From assembly GCA_938007945.1 (NCBI GenBank), contig CALLME010000254.1, forward strand, positions 1 to 6,813: DNA of 6,813 bases, written 5' to 3'. Below the pieces are notes generated by a model. The model was not told where the DNA came from, searched no databases, and was given only the letters and a program-made list of their open reading frames with translations. Position 1 is the stretch's first letter. Each line of letters begins with the position of its first letter. The position numbers were made by a program, and so were the translations under genes. Origin of the DNA: an uncultured Caulobacterales bacterium (GTDB taxonomy: Bacteria; Pseudomonadota; Alphaproteobacteria; Caulobacterales; Maricaulaceae). Below are positions 6,310 through 6,813 of the stretch, piece by piece.

Positions 6310-6813
6310 CTAACTCCCTGTGCCAGGCACCGTGATGTAATAGCCGCGATAATCCTGCGTTTGTATATTTATGACAGACTTAGTTTCGCCTGGATAGAAT
6401 ATTATCGAAGCCGTACCATTGGCGAGTTCCCGCGTTTGGCTGCCCATCGGCGTGCCTTGTTTAGCGAGAAAGCGCCCCCCGCCATCCACTGTGAAATAAG
6501 CGCGATTATTCATGCTCGTGACACGCAGACCGTTCTTGTCCTGCGCCTCGGCAAAAATTGTATAAGAGCCATCATTATTTGGCGTTGCCGTCAAAACGAT
6601 ATCGACCATCTTACCCGCTTTTTCAGTCACGTAAGTCAGGTCATATTCGTGTTCTGCTGTAACCTTTCCGTCCGTGTCAAAGCCGTCGACAGAGAGCGTA
6701 TTTGTACCCTCTTTAAATTCCACATCCCATGTTAAGCCAGAGGCAGGATATGTTTTGATATCGCGTTTTTTCTTGCCTAAGGCTTTGCCATTAAGCGAAA
6801 GCTCTGCGCTATC
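6310..6813 (-). CDS. Glycoside hydrolase family 2-type protein, C-terminal fragment
   Basis: An open frame runs from the right edge to TAG at 6310-6312, giving the last 167 residues of a protein whose start and catalytic domain are outside the window. The fragment opens with SAELSLNGKALGKKK (residues 2-16) and LTWDVEFKEGTNTLSV, the beta-sandwich pattern found after the catalytic barrel of many GH2 beta-galactosidases and beta-glucuronidases (DUF4982-like). A second Ig-like segment follows, with NNDGSYTIFAEAQDKNGLRV and FTVDGGGRFLAK, as in GH2 C-terminal domains. GTG at 6721-6723 is an internal Val codon, not a start. The activity cannot be named from this part. In this locus it would remove a neutral sugar or uronic acid from oligosaccharides, by inference. 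The downstream lipoprotein remnant was probably in the same operon. Confidence 0.72.
   Translation of the reverse strand, partial: DSAELSLNGKALGKKKRDIKTYPASGLTWDVEFKEGTNTLSVDGFDTDGKVTAEHEYDLTYVTEKAGKMVDIVLTATPNNDGSYTIFAEAQDKNGLRVTSMNNRAYFTVDGGGRFLAKQGTPMGSQTRELANGTASIIFYPGETKSVINIQTQDYRGYYITVPGTGS

Noticed and set aside
6310..6723. A separate 137-residue gene starting at GTG 6721-6723
   Set aside because: The frame stays open to the window edge and the residues before this codon complete a GH2-type beta-sandwich motif, so it is the tail of a larger gene.

Overview
The window looks like part of a polysaccharide-utilisation locus from a Gram-negative, probably marine, alphaproteobacterium of moderate GC content. 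The main clue is the very large TonB-dependent receptor, which resembles the Xanthomonas/Caulobacter carbohydrate-receptor type. It sits beside a secreted polysaccharide lyase, a FadR-type GntR regulator and the end of a glycoside hydrolase. The exact taxon is inference; Caulobacterales/Maricaulales-like or Sphingomonadales-like hosts would fit.

All genes lie on the minus strand. In transcription order (right to left) they are: the C-terminal 167 residues of a GH2-type glycoside hydrolase (cut by the right edge); a short, apparently broken lipoprotein gene starting 1 nt after the hydrolase stop codon; an MhpD-like hydratase/decarboxylase of the fumarylacetoacetase-type superfamily; a 1116-residue TonB-dependent receptor ended by a strong intrinsic terminator; a GntR/FCD regulator; and the N-terminal 220 residues of a PL6-family polysaccharide lyase lipoprotein (cut by the left edge). 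The plus strand holds no convincing gene. No RNA genes, CRISPR arrays or insertion sequences were seen.

A likely working model has the PL6 lyase cleaving a uronate-containing polymer (alginate is the commonest PL6 substrate) at the cell envelope. The receptor would import the oligosaccharides across the outer membrane using TonB energy. Cytoplasmic enzymes, possibly including the hydratase-like protein, would process the keto-deoxy acids, and the GntR regulator would sense an intermediate. The GH2-type enzyme suggests either a heteropolymer substrate or a neighbouring pathway.

The most notable signal is regulatory. The promoters of the PL6 gene and the receptor gene share a palindrome ACCAATT-N6-AATTGGT lying exactly 12 nt upstream of a TTGACW -35 box. 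The regulator's own promoter instead carries four direct ATTGG half-sites about one helical turn apart, overlapping its likely -35 and -10. This suggests one regulator with different effects on targets and on itself. Two further oddities are a 10-codon leader ORF with a strong Shine-Dalgarno, overlapping the PL6 start by ATGA, and the broken lipoprotein gene after the GH2 gene.
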